Shown in pieces: positions 8,252 to 16,937 of a DNA stretch of 64,000 bases (position 1 is the stretch's first letter; each line of letters begins with the position of its first letter). The stretch comes from Bacteroidales bacterium F22. GTDB taxonomy: Bacteria; Bacteroidota; Bacteroidia; Bacteroidales; Bacteroidaceae. The notes under the pieces were generated by a model. That model did no database searches and had not been told where the DNA came from. It saw only the letters and a list, made by a program, of their open reading frames with translations. The position numbers were made by a program, and so were the translations under genes. The stretch spans positions 1,674,001 to 1,738,000 of the forward strand of contig CP095414.1 in NCBI GenBank assembly GCA_029541985.1, read 5' to 3'.

Positions 8252-9067
8252 ATGAACTTAACTGTCAATCCAAAATATAAATCGCTGCGTTCTTTTATAA
8301 GTAAAGTACCCGATACTTTCTATGATAAGTCGACCGGTGAACGTCTGTATTGGCAACGCAATCAAGTCAAACGATACGAGATAGAAGGCATCTCATGTGT
8401 AGTCAAATCGTTTAAGCGTCCTAACATCATTCAGAAGTTAGCCTATACTTTTTGGCGTCCAAGCAAAGCGAAACGAGCTTTTTTATTTGCCCATAAGCTT
8501 CGCAGCATGCAGATTGATACACCTGAAGAGATTGCCTATATCGAGACCTTCAAATATGGTCTTATAGATAGATCTTACTTCATCAGTCTCAGCACAGAAG
8601 ATGACAACGTATCCACAGGGCTATACTCAGGGACGACCACCTCACAAAATGTGGAGACGACCGATGCCCAAGAAGCAAAGAACTTCAACCATCCATTAGC
8701 CGAAGCGCTAACCTCATTTCTTCTTGAAGTGCAAGATAAAGGAGTACTTCATGGAGACCTAAACCTCACAAATATCCTTTATCGAGAGACTGAACCCAAG
8801 AATTACCATTTCTCTTTCATTGATATTAATCGAACCACGTTCGTAAAGAATCCCGATAAAGAGATCAGGTTAAAAAATCTAGTTAGAATAACAGAACCTC
8901 GTGTCTTATTCAGCTTTATTCTCAAGCACTATGCCCATCTCAAGCAATGGGATCCGATAGCAACTCAAACACGAGGCTTGGAACTACTCGATGACTTTAT
9001 AGCCAAACGAGCACGCAAAGCCAGATTAAAAGGAAGAACAAGAAAATTAGTAAAAAAACAATCATGA
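8252..9067 (+). CDS. Kdo/LPS kinase-like protein (InaA/WaaP family)
   Basis: 271-residue protein-kinase-fold enzyme. The catalytic loop HGDLNLTNILYR and the metal-binding motif FIDINRTTF are clear and correspond to the H-x-D-x5-N and D-x-N motifs of the lipopolysaccharide kinase group. The basic N- and C-termini fit a membrane-surface substrate. It probably phosphorylates Kdo or core sugar of lipid A, as predicted from LPS-gene neighbours. It overlaps the following acyltransferase gene by 4 bp (ATGA), indicating translational coupling. Confidence 0.78.
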   Translation: MNLTVNPKYKSLRSFISKVPDTFYDKSTGERLYWQRNQVKRYEIEGISCVVKSFKRPNIIQKLAYTFWRPSKAKRAFLFAHKLRSMQIDTPEEIAYIETFKYGLIDRSYFISLSTEDDNVSTGLYSGTTTSQNVETTDAQEAKNFNHPLAEALTSFLLEVQDKGVLHGDLNLTNILYRETEPKNYHFSFIDINRTTFVKNPDKEIRLKNLVRITEPRVLFSFILKHYAHLKQWDPIATQTRGLELLDDFIAKRARKARLKGRTRKLVKKQS

Positions 9068-10002
9068 CCAAATCACTTACGATAGGACAACAAATACAAT
9101 ATTACATAGTCTATGGATTCTGTTTTTTATTGTCTCTATTACCATTTTGGATTTTGTATGGGATTGCAGACTTTGTTTATTTATTCATCCGATACGTATT
9201 CAAGTATCGATACAAGGTTATTAATCAGAATTTACTCGAATCTTTCCCTAAGAAATCAGCTAAAGAAAGAACTAAAATAAAAAATGGCTTCTACCATTTC
9301 TTCTGCGACTATGTCGTAGAAACAGTCAAACTATTTAGCATCTCAAAGAAAGCCTTGAGACGTCGCATGACCTTTGAAGGAATAGACGAGATCAAGAAAG
9401 AGATGTATTCTCTGGACAAAAACTTCTGTTTCGTCTACCTAGGACATTATGGCAATTGGGAATGGATTGCTTCATTGCCTTATTGGGTACCCGATGACAT
9501 ACTCTGTGGACAGATTTATCATCCACTAGCGAGCAAAGCTATGGATAAAATGTTTCTCAACCTCCGCAATGACTTCGGTGGAAAATCGATTGCCATGAAA
9601 GAGACACTCAGAGAGATTATTAAGCTGAAACGAAAGAAGCAGAAGACAATTATCGGTTTCATCTCCGACCAATCACCTAAACCAAATAGCATACATCATT
9701 GGGTGAACTTCCTAAACCAAGAGACTCCTGTATTTACGGGAACTGAAAAAATAGGAAAACAAGTAGATGCCCTCATCTACACAGCTCATGTAACAAGAGT
9801 CAAACGAGGATATTATCATTGTGCCTTCAAGCCAATGACAAGCAACCCGAAAGACCACGAAGACTTTACCCTCACCGATAAATACATGCAATTTCTTGAA
9901 GGCATGATCAAAGAAAATCCAGCAATATGGCTTTGGAGTCATAAACGATGGAAACATACACGTCAGAAGATAGAAGCGATACAAAAAGACATTAAGAAAT
10001 AA
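9064..10002 (+). CDS. Lipid A acyltransferase, LpxL/HtrB-like
   Basis: 312-residue lysophospholipid acyltransferase-type protein. An N-terminal hydrophobic segment (about 14-44) anchors it in the inner membrane. The HX4E catalytic motif is HYGNWE (H128, E133). Basic surface segments (KLKRKKQKTI) are typical of lipid A acyltransferases. Likely role: transfer of a secondary acyl chain to lipid A. Paralogues acting on other lipids (for example ornithine or glycine lipids) cannot be ruled out, but placement between a Kdo-kinase-like gene and glf supports LPS. Confidence 0.82.
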   Translation: MTKSLTIGQQIQYYIVYGFCFLLSLLPFWILYGIADFVYLFIRYVFKYRYKVINQNLLESFPKKSAKERTKIKNGFYHFFCDYVVETVKLFSISKKALRRRMTFEGIDEIKKEMYSLDKNFCFVYLGHYGNWEWIASLPYWVPDDILCGQIYHPLASKAMDKMFLNLRNDFGGKSIAMKETLREIIKLKRKKQKTIIGFISDQSPKPNSIHHWVNFLNQETPVFTGTEKIGKQVDALIYTAHVTRVKRGYYHCAFKPMTSNPKDHEDFTLTDKYMQFLEGMIKENPAIWLWSHKRWKHTRQKIEAIQKDIKK

Positions 10003-10024
10003 AAACCCTTTCAAACCATCATTT

Positions 10025-11140
10025 ATGAACAAGAAATACGATTATCTAATCATTGGAGCCGGATTATACGGCGCTACTTTTGCTCAACAAATGACTCAGA
10101 TGGGCAAGAAATGTCTTATCATTGAGAAAAGGGACCATATAGCTGGTAATATATATACCAAGGAAAGTCATAACATACAGATTCATCAATACGGAGCTCA
10201 TATCTTCCATACTGACAATGAAGAAGTCTGGAATTACTTACAACAGTTTACTGTATTCAATGGCTATATCAATTCTCCTCTTGCAAGATATGAAGGCAAG
10301 GTTTACAATCTGCCTTTCAATATGAACACCTTCAATAGTTTGTGGGGAGTAACAACACCTGAAGAAGCTAAACTCAAGATTGCAGAACAACGTGGAGAAT
10401 ATGCCGATATAGACCCCAAAAATCTAGAAGAACAGGGGCTCAAGCTTTGTGGTAAAGATATCTATTATACCTTTATCAAAGGCTATACAGAGAAACAGTG
10501 GGGACGCTTAGCAACTGAATTACCTTCGTTTATTATCAAACGGATTCCTTTTCGATTCACCTACGACAATAATTATTTCAATGACCGCTACCAAGGAATT
10601 CCATCAGATGGATACACACAGTTGGTAGCCAATATGCTCGAGGGAATAGAGGTTCGTACAGGCATAGATTATCTAGAAGATAGAGCACAATGGGATGCCT
10701 TGGCTGATAAAGTGCTCTATACGGGTTGCATAGATGCTTTCTTCGGATATAAATTAGGCACCCTAGAGTATCGCAGTCTTCGGTTTGAAAATGAATGGCT
10801 GATGGATGTAGAAGATTTCCAAGGTAACGCAGTCGTGAATTACAACGAGGCAAAGGTACCTTTCACTCGAATCATAGAACATAAGCATTTCAACAAGAAC
10901 CAATCTCCTCATACTCTAATTACAAGGGAATATCCAGCCAATTTCTCCGTAGGAGATGAACCATACTACCCTATAAACGATGGGCCAAACAACAAACTGT
11001 ATCATGCTTATAAAGAAGAAGCAGCTTCACATCCAAATATCTTGTTTGGTGGTCGCTTAGGACTTTATGCCTATGCTGATATGGACGACACTGTTGCTGC
11101 TGCTCTCAAAGCTGTAAAAAAAGAACTCAATAATAAATAG
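10025..11140 (+). CDS. glf: UDP-galactopyranose mutase
   Basis: FAD enzyme interconverting UDP-galactopyranose and UDP-galactofuranose. The FAD-binding motif GAGLYGATFAQQM starts at about residue 11, followed by IEKRDHIAGNIYT. The mutase signatures HQYGAHIFHT, KGYTEKQWG and the C-terminal GRLGLYAYADMDD are present. At 371 residues it has the family length. It is followed 4 bp later by a glycosyltransferase that probably uses its product, so the surface glycan should contain galactofuranose. Confidence 0.95.
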   Translation: MNKKYDYLIIGAGLYGATFAQQMTQMGKKCLIIEKRDHIAGNIYTKESHNIQIHQYGAHIFHTDNEEVWNYLQQFTVFNGYINSPLARYEGKVYNLPFNMNTFNSLWGVTTPEEAKLKIAEQRGEYADIDPKNLEEQGLKLCGKDIYYTFIKGYTEKQWGRLATELPSFIIKRIPFRFTYDNNYFNDRYQGIPSDGYTQLVANMLEGIEVRTGIDYLEDRAQWDALADKVLYTGCIDAFFGYKLGTLEYRSLRFENEWLMDVEDFQGNAVVNYNEAKVPFTRIIEHKHFNKNQSPHTLITREYPANFSVGDEPYYPINDGPNNKLYHAYKEEAASHPNILFGGRLGLYAYADMDDTVAAALKAVKKELNNK

Positions 11141-11144
11141 TCTC

Positions 11145-12173
11145 ATGACCAATCATAGATGTTATCTTTCCAAAAGTTATCCAGGGGTTAATGCAGCTGG
11201 TTCCAAAGCCAAATGCGACATAGAAGCCATTATGAGCAAATCTGGTATCCGCAATATCGGTTTGCCACAGGTTCATCTCACCAATAAGATAAGTGCCTTT
11301 TTATATACACTGAGAAGTGTCTTGAAAATGGGAGCGACTATACGCAAAGGAGATGAACTGATTCTTCAATATCCCTTTAAGAAGTATTATTCTTTGTGTT
11401 GCTATATGGCTCATCACAAAGGAGCAAAGGTAACGACGATTGTCCATGACCTAGGTAGTTTCCGTAGAAAGAAACTAACCGTAGCAAAAGAGATAAAGCG
11501 TTTGAGTGGAACTGACAAGTTAATCGTTCATAACCAGAAGATGAATCAATGGTTACAAGACCAAGGATTCAAAAAGCCAATGGTAAATCTAGAGATATTT
11601 GATTATCTATCCACTACGCATGCATCGCCTATTCCTGCTCCTACTGACAGCAAATACCAGATGCTCTATGCAGGGGGACTAGCCATTCGTAAAAATCGCT
11701 TTCTTTACGAACTAGGAGCTTGTTTGGCTCCTCATTCGATGAACCTATATGGAAATGGTTTCGATGCAAACATAGCAAAGAATCCAGAACGAATTGATTA
11801 CTTGGGATTCATCCCTTCAGACAAACTGATAGCGTCAGCCAAAGGCCATTTTGGACTTGTGTGGGACGGTGATAGTCTCGATGGATGTACAGGGGAATGG
11901 GGACACTACCTTCAATATAACAATCCACATAAGACATCATTGTACATACGATGCGAACTACCATTAATCATCTGGGAAAAAGCTGCCCTTGCCGATTTTG
12001 TAAGAAAACATGAAATAGGTCTAGTAGTAAAGTCACTCAATGACATTAATACACAACTAGATCAGCTAACAACAGAGCACTATCTTCAGATGAGAAAACA
12101 AGTAGAGAAGATGAGTCAGAAGTTGGCAAATGGGTACTTTGTGATGAAAGCCATAAATACCCTAGTGGAATAG
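11145..12173 (+). CDS. Probable galactofuranosyltransferase
   Basis: 342-residue glycosyltransferase without signal or membrane segments. It has GT-B features: an N-terminal acceptor half (RKGDELILQYPFKKYY, then TTIVHDLGSFRRKK) and a C-terminal donor half (MLYAGGLAIRKNRFL, then YGNGFDANI and FGLVWDGDSLDG). The overall layout resembles WbbI-type beta-1,6-galactofuranosyltransferases, and it sits 4 bp after glf. The fold call is good. Galf as donor sugar is an inference from context. Last gene of the plus-strand LPS operon, convergent with the LicD gene. Confidence 0.72.
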   Translation: MTNHRCYLSKSYPGVNAAGSKAKCDIEAIMSKSGIRNIGLPQVHLTNKISAFLYTLRSVLKMGATIRKGDELILQYPFKKYYSLCCYMAHHKGAKVTTIVHDLGSFRRKKLTVAKEIKRLSGTDKLIVHNQKMNQWLQDQGFKKPMVNLEIFDYLSTTHASPIPAPTDSKYQMLYAGGLAIRKNRFLYELGACLAPHSMNLYGNGFDANIAKNPERIDYLGFIPSDKLIASAKGHFGLVWDGDSLDGCTGEWGHYLQYNNPHKTSLYIRCELPLIIWEKAALADFVRKHEIGLVVKSLNDINTQLDQLTTEHYLQMRKQVEKMSQKLANGYFVMKAINTLVE

Positions 12174-12188
12174 GATGATGGAACACGT

Positions 12189-13076
12189 CTAGTGCTCCTT
12201 ACGCTTCTTAAGTAATTCCTTCCTCACGACATCATAATTCCTATTTGGGTCAAGGTAAAGGCCTCCATGTGTGGGAGCTAATTTCATTGGTGTCATATAA
12301 TCTCCAAACTGAGAGGTCAACAACTCATCATAGCAAGTAGGAATAGGTAGTTTGATGTATTCAAAGTCTACATAAGCCGTTTCATCATAAGCTCCCTTCC
12401 TACGCAAAGGAACTTTGGAAGACAAGGTAGGCCTAGCCACTAGATAAGCATCTTTGACAGGATACTTACGTAGCGTCCTTTCGAACCAATGATTCAGTTT
12501 GAGATTGAGAGGAAATCTCTTATACATCTTATCTGACAGCAGACAACTGAACTTAGAGACAAGATTAAAGACTTCTCTCTTGAACTTTATTTTCATCAGA
12601 TGCTGATTGAGACGTTTCAGACGATGAGGCATTCCATCATAAACAAACACATCAATAAAGATACACTGCTTCCCTTTACTCTTGGGGTCTAATATAGCCG
12701 TAGTACCCGATTTCATTAGCTTAGCTGTCTTATACTTATGATAACGGTCTGTCTTGATACACTCAAAAAAATAAGGCTCTTCGAGTTCATCATTGATTAC
12801 CTGGACCAATCGATCATAATCATCACGCATCATCACCATGTCGATATCATCATCCCAAGGAATGAACCCCCCATGTCGAATCGCTCCAATAAGTGTGCCT
12901 CCATCAGCCCAACATTTCAGATCATGTTTGTCGCAAATCTGAATCAACTTTTCAGCCAATTCTATTTCTATGCTCCATACCTTTTTCATTTCTGAAGTTA
13001 CCACATAATCACTCCTGATTTCTTCATTAAAAAAACCTTCGGGAGGTGTTGTGAGAGCGTTCATCTTATTAGTCAT
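12189..13076 (-). CDS. LicD family phosphotransferase-like protein
   Basis: 295-residue nucleotidyltransferase-fold protein. The LicD core is WADGGTLIGAIRHGGFIPWDDDIDM (about 56-80), with GG-T and the metal-binding DDDID. LicD proteins transfer phosphocholine or related groups from CDP-linked donors to glycans; the group used here is unknown. The frame is open to a TTG at 13106, but that codon lies in the -7 promoter box, so the ATG at 13076 is chosen, preceded by AGGATAAG. It converges on the LPS operon with a 15-bp gap. Confidence 0.85.
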   Translation of the reverse strand: MTNKMNALTTPPEGFFNEEIRSDYVVTSEMKKVWSIEIELAEKLIQICDKHDLKCWADGGTLIGAIRHGGFIPWDDDIDMVMMRDDYDRLVQVINDELEEPYFFECIKTDRYHKYKTAKLMKSGTTAILDPKSKGKQCIFIDVFVYDGMPHRLKRLNQHLMKIKFKREVFNLVSKFSCLLSDKMYKRFPLNLKLNHWFERTLRKYPVKDAYLVARPTLSSKVPLRRKGAYDETAYVDFEYIKLPIPTCYDELLTSQFGDYMTPMKLAPTHGGLYLDPNRNYDVVRKELLKKRKEH

Positions 13077-13103
13077 CAATCTTATCCTATTTATATTTAT
13101 GTG

Positions 13104-13111
13104 CAAAATTA
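13104..13111 (-). promoter_or_regulatory. -7 box for the LicD gene
   Basis: TAATTTTG on the minus strand is an exact TAnnTTTG match, 27 bp upstream of the chosen LicD start. No good -33 element is seen. Confidence 0.5.
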
Positions 13112-13261
13112 CTTAAAAAACACGTATAGACCTAATCTTGTATGATATATATATGAAATGACTAAGGACCAGAAATCTCGTACTTACTCTTCCAACTCTA
13201 GAAAGAGAACGTCAATAGTTAGAATCTCTCATGAAATAATTTCAAATTAAGAGATTAATAG

Positions 13262-13269
13262 TATCTTTG
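13262..13269 (+). promoter_or_regulatory. -7 box for the first GH20 gene
   Basis: TATCTTTG is an exact TAnnTTTG match, 66 bp before the GH20 ATG. Confidence 0.5.
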
Positions 13270-13335
13270 CTTATATTCTAATCGATTTTTCAACTCATAA
13301 CTTTTATTATTACCAATCTAATTGACTATTTAAAC

Positions 13336-15603
13336 ATGAAAATTAAATCATTATTTTCTACGGCCCTGCTAACAGTAGGTATCGCATTGGGTTCTTGTTC
13401 GAAACAAGTGGATCGTCCGATTCAAATAACCCCTATGCCCAATTCACTGGTCGCTTCAAAAGGAGCTTTTGAAATTAACCAATCTACTGTTATCATTGCT
13501 AAAACAGCAGATGAGCTCAAAGTTGCAAATTATCTTGTAAGCAAATTAGCTACCCCCATGGGATTTGAACTTACTGTCCAGACAGAGACTCCAACAGCCA
13601 ATTTTATTTGCTTCACTATTGACAAAAATGCCTCAGACAATAGTGAAGGCTATAAATTAAATGTAGCATCAGACAAAGTATCCATCGTAGCCCCTACAGC
13701 AAAAGGACTCTTCTACGGAGTGCAATCAGCTTTACAGTTGCTCCCTCCTGCAGTAGAATCGGCTACCTTAGTTCCCGGAACCTCGTGGACTATGCACAAT
13801 GTATTCATCCAAGATGCACCTCGTTTTGCTTATCGTGGAATGCATATCGATGTATGTCGCCATTTCATGCCAGTAGAGACGCTTAAAAGACAACTCGACA
13901 TGATGGCTATGCTCAAACTAAATACCTTCCATTGGCATCTAACTGAAGACCAAGGATGGCGTATCGAAATTAAAGCATTTCCTAAATTAACTGAGATAGG
14001 GAGCCAACGTGTCGAAGGAGATGGCACTACTTATGGTGGATTCTATACTCAGCAAGAAGTGAAAGAAATTGTCAAATATGCTGCAGATCGCATGATAGAA
14101 GTCATACCTGAAATAGAATTGCCTGGCCATGCACTTGCTGCACTAACGGCTTATCCTGAGTATTCATGCACAGGAGGGCCTTTTAAGGTACGTAATATAT
14201 GGGGAGTAGAACCCGATGTCTATTGCGCTGGCAAAGAAGCCACATTTGACTTTATAAACAAAATTATAGATGAAGTAGCTCCGTTATTTCCTTCTAAATA
14301 TTTCCATATTGGTGGAGATGAATGTCCGAAAGTAAGATGGGAGAAATGCCCATTGTGTCAGAGACGCATGCGCAATGAAGGACTTAAGAATGAGCATGAA
14401 CTCCAAAGCTACTTCGTCCAGCGAGTACAGAAGATGTTAACCAAACATGGGAAAAATATGATTGGATGGGACGAGATTCTTGAAGGAGGATTGGCACCAT
14501 CGGCAATTGTCATGTCATGGAGAGGTGAAAAAGGAGGAATCGAAGCTGCCAACCAAGGACATGATGTCATCATGACTCCTGGAGCATGGTGCTACCTAGA
14601 TCATTACCAAGGGGATAGTCAAGTAGAACCCGTGGCTATTGGTGGATACGCTACACTCGAAAAGACATACAGTTACAACCCTGTACCTCAGGAGTTAGAT
14701 GCATCAAAAGCGAAGCATATTCTCGGTACTCAAGGAAACGTGTGGACTGAATATATGTACACTCCAGCAATTCTAGAATACCGTGTCTACCCTCGTATCA
14801 TTGCACTAGCAGAGATTGGATGGACTGAAACGGAAAAGAAGAATTATACTGATTTTGAGACACGTCTCAATAATCTATATCCTCGTATGGATGCTCATGA
14901 GATTAATTATCACATCCCTATGCCAGAAGGACCATGTGAACATCTTGCATTCATCGACACGACTTCAGTAGCCTTTTCGACAACGATGCCTATGAACATG
15001 GTCTTTACCACTGATGGCACAGCACCAACTGCAACGTCGAGAACATATACAGGTCCTCTTCATATCACAGAAACCACAACCATCAAGATTGCGTCTGTAT
15101 TACCAACTGGTAAGATGAGTCCTATACGCACAGTTCTTGTAGAGAAACAACCCTTTTCTCCAGCAAGCAAGGTAAAAACGACGCAGGAAGGCCTCAATGA
15201 AAAGATTGCTCTTGGACACTTCAATAAAGTGGCTGATTTGGACCAAGTACAGACATGGAAAGAGGTGAAAACAACCAATAGCTATGACCTAAACAAACCA
15301 TCAGCATCTATCCTAACTGGTTATATTGATATCCCAGAAGCAGGAATCTATGAATTCAATACCGATGTAGACCAACTTTTCTTAGATGGTACTTTGCTCG
15401 TCAACAATGATGGGGAAGTGAAACGGTTCTCTAGACATCGTGCTCAAAAAGCACTAGCGGCAGGAAAACATAAAGTAAAGATCTTATTCCTAAACAATAT
15501 CGTTGGGGGTTGGCCAGCTGCATGGAATGGCGTCAAGATATCTATGAAGAGAGCGGGAGACAAAGACTTTACGACTATAAAGGCTACACAGTTTAGTCAC
15601 TAG
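13336..15603 (+). CDS. GH20 beta-N-acetylhexosaminidase, lipoprotein
   Basis: 755-residue exo-hydrolase removing terminal GlcNAc/GalNAc. A lipoprotein signal peptide with lipobox LGSC (C21) predicts surface or periplasmic membrane anchoring. Domains: GH20b (about 28-155), the GH20 barrel (about 160-510) with FHWHLTEDQGW and the catalytic Asp-Glu pair D328-E329 in HIGGDE, an Fn3/CHB_HEX_C-like segment (about 540-620), and a PA14-like C-terminal beta domain (GYIDIPEAGIYEF onward) that may bind sugar. It stands alone with its own promoter and a strong terminator, outside the SusCD locus. Confidence 0.93.
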   Translation: MKIKSLFSTALLTVGIALGSCSKQVDRPIQITPMPNSLVASKGAFEINQSTVIIAKTADELKVANYLVSKLATPMGFELTVQTETPTANFICFTIDKNASDNSEGYKLNVASDKVSIVAPTAKGLFYGVQSALQLLPPAVESATLVPGTSWTMHNVFIQDAPRFAYRGMHIDVCRHFMPVETLKRQLDMMAMLKLNTFHWHLTEDQGWRIEIKAFPKLTEIGSQRVEGDGTTYGGFYTQQEVKEIVKYAADRMIEVIPEIELPGHALAALTAYPEYSCTGGPFKVRNIWGVEPDVYCAGKEATFDFINKIIDEVAPLFPSKYFHIGGDECPKVRWEKCPLCQRRMRNEGLKNEHELQSYFVQRVQKMLTKHGKNMIGWDEILEGGLAPSAIVMSWRGEKGGIEAANQGHDVIMTPGAWCYLDHYQGDSQVEPVAIGGYATLEKTYSYNPVPQELDASKAKHILGTQGNVWTEYMYTPAILEYRVYPRIIALAEIGWTETEKKNYTDFETRLNNLYPRMDAHEINYHIPMPEGPCEHLAFIDTTSVAFSTTMPMNMVFTTDGTAPTATSRTYTGPLHITETTTIKIASVLPTGKMSPIRTVLVEKQPFSPASKVKTTQEGLNEKIALGHFNKVADLDQVQTWKEVKTTNSYDLNKPSASILTGYIDIPEAGIYEFNTDVDQLFLDGTLLVNNDGEVKRFSRHRAQKALAAGKHKVKILFLNNIVGGWPAAWNGVKISMKRAGDKDFTTIKATQFSH

Positions 15604-15634
15604 TTCCCCCTTTATTATCAGTAAAAAAAGAGGA

Positions 15635-15651
15635 GAGAGTTAATAACTCTC
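15635..15651. repeat. 17-bp near-palindrome after the GH20 gene
   Basis: Arms GAGAGTTA and TAACTCTC flank a single A. It lies 32 bp after the stop codon and just before the intrinsic terminator. It could form a small hairpin or a protein site. Confidence 0.35.
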
Positions 15652-15663
15652 ATCTTATTATAG

Positions 15664-15707
15664 GCTTCCTTCGAATGATTTTATGAATCTTCTGAAGGAA
15701 GCTTTTT
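15664..15707 (+). terminator. Intrinsic terminator of the first GH20 gene
   Basis: Nine-bp arms GCTTCCTTC (15664-15672) and GAAGGAAGC (15694-15702) are followed at once by TTTTT, a classic rho-independent terminator on the plus strand. Confidence 0.8.
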
Positions 15708-15818
15708 AGTGACCTATTCAGCTTTAAATTAGCAGGAACTACCCAATAGTATCAAGAACTAGTTCGAATACAAATTGAGGATTTAAGCAAAAAGGATAGA
15801 AGGTTCAGAAAAAAAGAC

Positions 15819-15826
15819 TAATTTTG
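15819..15826 (+). promoter_or_regulatory. -7 box for the TagD-like gene
   Basis: TAATTTTG fits TAnnTTTG exactly and gives a leader of roughly 60 nt before the TTG start at 15896. No clear -33 box. Confidence 0.45.
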
Positions 15827-15895
15827 TCAAGGGTTTATTTCATGATACATGAGATGAAAGACATCGTAATTATATATATGTAAAATAAAAAGGGT

Positions 15896-16318
15896 TTGAA
15901 AAATAAAAGAATTATTGGTTACACTAGTGGAGTATTTGACTTGTTTCATATCGGACATCTCAATCTTTTAAGAAATGCAAAGGCACTGTGTGACGTTCTG
16001 ATTGTAGGCGTTACGACAGATGAATTGGTTGCTTACAAAAACAAAAGAGCTGTCATTCCATTTGAGGAGCGCCTCGAAATAGTTCGAAGCATAAAATACG
16101 TAGACGCAGTCGTTCCACAAGCAGATATGGATAAACTAGCGATGTGTGACAAACTAAAATTTGATGTACTCTTCGTTGGAGATGATTGGTTTCAATCACC
16201 TAAATGGTCTAAATTAGATGAAGAATTCAATAAACGAGATGTAAAAATCATCTATTTCCCTTACACTAAAGGAACCTCTTCGACACTCCTAAACGAAACG
16301 TTGAATCTATTGAAATAA
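15896..16318 (+). CDS. TagD-like cytidylyltransferase
   Basis: 140-residue nucleotidyltransferase. The HIGH-type motif is SGVFDLFHIGHLNLL, and the C-terminal KGTSSTLLNE corresponds to the RTxGISTT motif of glycerol-3-phosphate cytidylyltransferase. It probably makes a CDP-activated polyol or similar precursor for surface polymers; the substrate is not certain. The start must be the TTG at 15896, directly preceded by AGGGT: the only nearby in-frame ATG (15878) is followed immediately by a stop. It stands alone and converges with nrdG. Confidence 0.82.
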   Translation: MKNKRIIGYTSGVFDLFHIGHLNLLRNAKALCDVLIVGVTTDELVAYKNKRAVIPFEERLEIVRSIKYVDAVVPQADMDKLAMCDKLKFDVLFVGDDWFQSPKWSKLDEEFNKRDVKIIYFPYTKGTSSTLLNETLNLLK

Positions 16319-16342
16319 AGATTGATAGCATAAAGCTATGGG

Positions 16343-16400
16343 TAGATAACTAAATCCTCCTATTTTAGAGCATTCTAAAATAGGAGGATTTAGTTATCTA
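16343..16400. terminator. 27-bp perfect inverted repeat between convergent genes (probable bidirectional terminator)
   Basis: Arms 16343-16369 and 16374-16400 are exact reverse complements around a 4-nt GCAT loop. The repeat sits between the TagD-like stop (16318) and the nrdG stop codon, which it overlaps. A transcript from either strand would form a 27-bp hairpin. There is no long U-tract on either side. Termination is the simplest reading, but an unusually long perfect arm is notable. Confidence 0.6.
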
Positions 16401-16937
16401 ATCATCTAAGCAAACGATGGTGCCTGTTTGAATGGTCTTAGGGACATCAATGACACGTTGATTACTTGACCCTCGCCAGAGCAGAGTCTCATCATGCCGA
16501 TCTTCTTCATACCGCCCATCGACTAACACATCGATATAGGAGAGTAGTTCAGGATAATGACTCTGGACATATTCATAAGTATGTCCTGTCCACAGCCATA
16601 TATTCTTTGCAGTGCGTTCCTTAATCATCCTACACAAGGCTATGATTGCATCGCCTTGCATCAGGGGTTCTCCCCCTAAAATAGAAATCGGAAAGAAATC
16701 TACATTGAGTTGGTCATATACTTCCTCGAGCGTCTGCCAAGTACCCGATTCGATATCCCAACTCTCACGATTGTGACAATGTTCACACTGCAGATTACAG
16801 CCTGCAGTGTAGAGTGCATTGCGCAAACCTATCCCGTCCACAGAAGTGGAGTGTACGATAGACATGACAGATATCGAAGTCGCATCTGTCTGCATCAATG
16901 GATTCAATTTATCGTTGTCCATGAACCACGCGGTCAT
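16398..16937 (-). CDS. nrdG: Anaerobic ribonucleoside-triphosphate reductase activating protein
   Basis: Radical SAM enzyme that installs the glycyl radical on NrdD. The 4Fe-4S motif CX3CX2C is C47-C51-C54 in AGCNLQCEHC, and the downstream ISILGGEPLMQ is the SAM-binding GGE motif. At 179 residues it is close to family size; the first about 20 residues are an extension relative to E. coli NrdG. Its start overlaps the nrdD end by 29 bp (an alternative ATG at 16922 would overlap by 14 bp), which shows tight coupling. Active only under anoxia. Confidence 0.92.
   Translation of the reverse strand: MTAWFMDNDKLNPLMQTDATSISVMSIVHSTSVDGIGLRNALYTAGCNLQCEHCHNRESWDIESGTWQTLEEVYDQLNVDFFPISILGGEPLMQGDAIIALCRMIKERTAKNIWLWTGHTYEYVQSHYPELLSYIDVLVDGRYEEDRHDETLLWRGSSNQRVIDVPKTIQTGTIVCLDD

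Noticed and set aside
13077-13106. Longer LicD protein from a TTG at 13106
   Set aside because: The TTG is part of the TAATTTTG promoter box, so it would not be inside the transcript.
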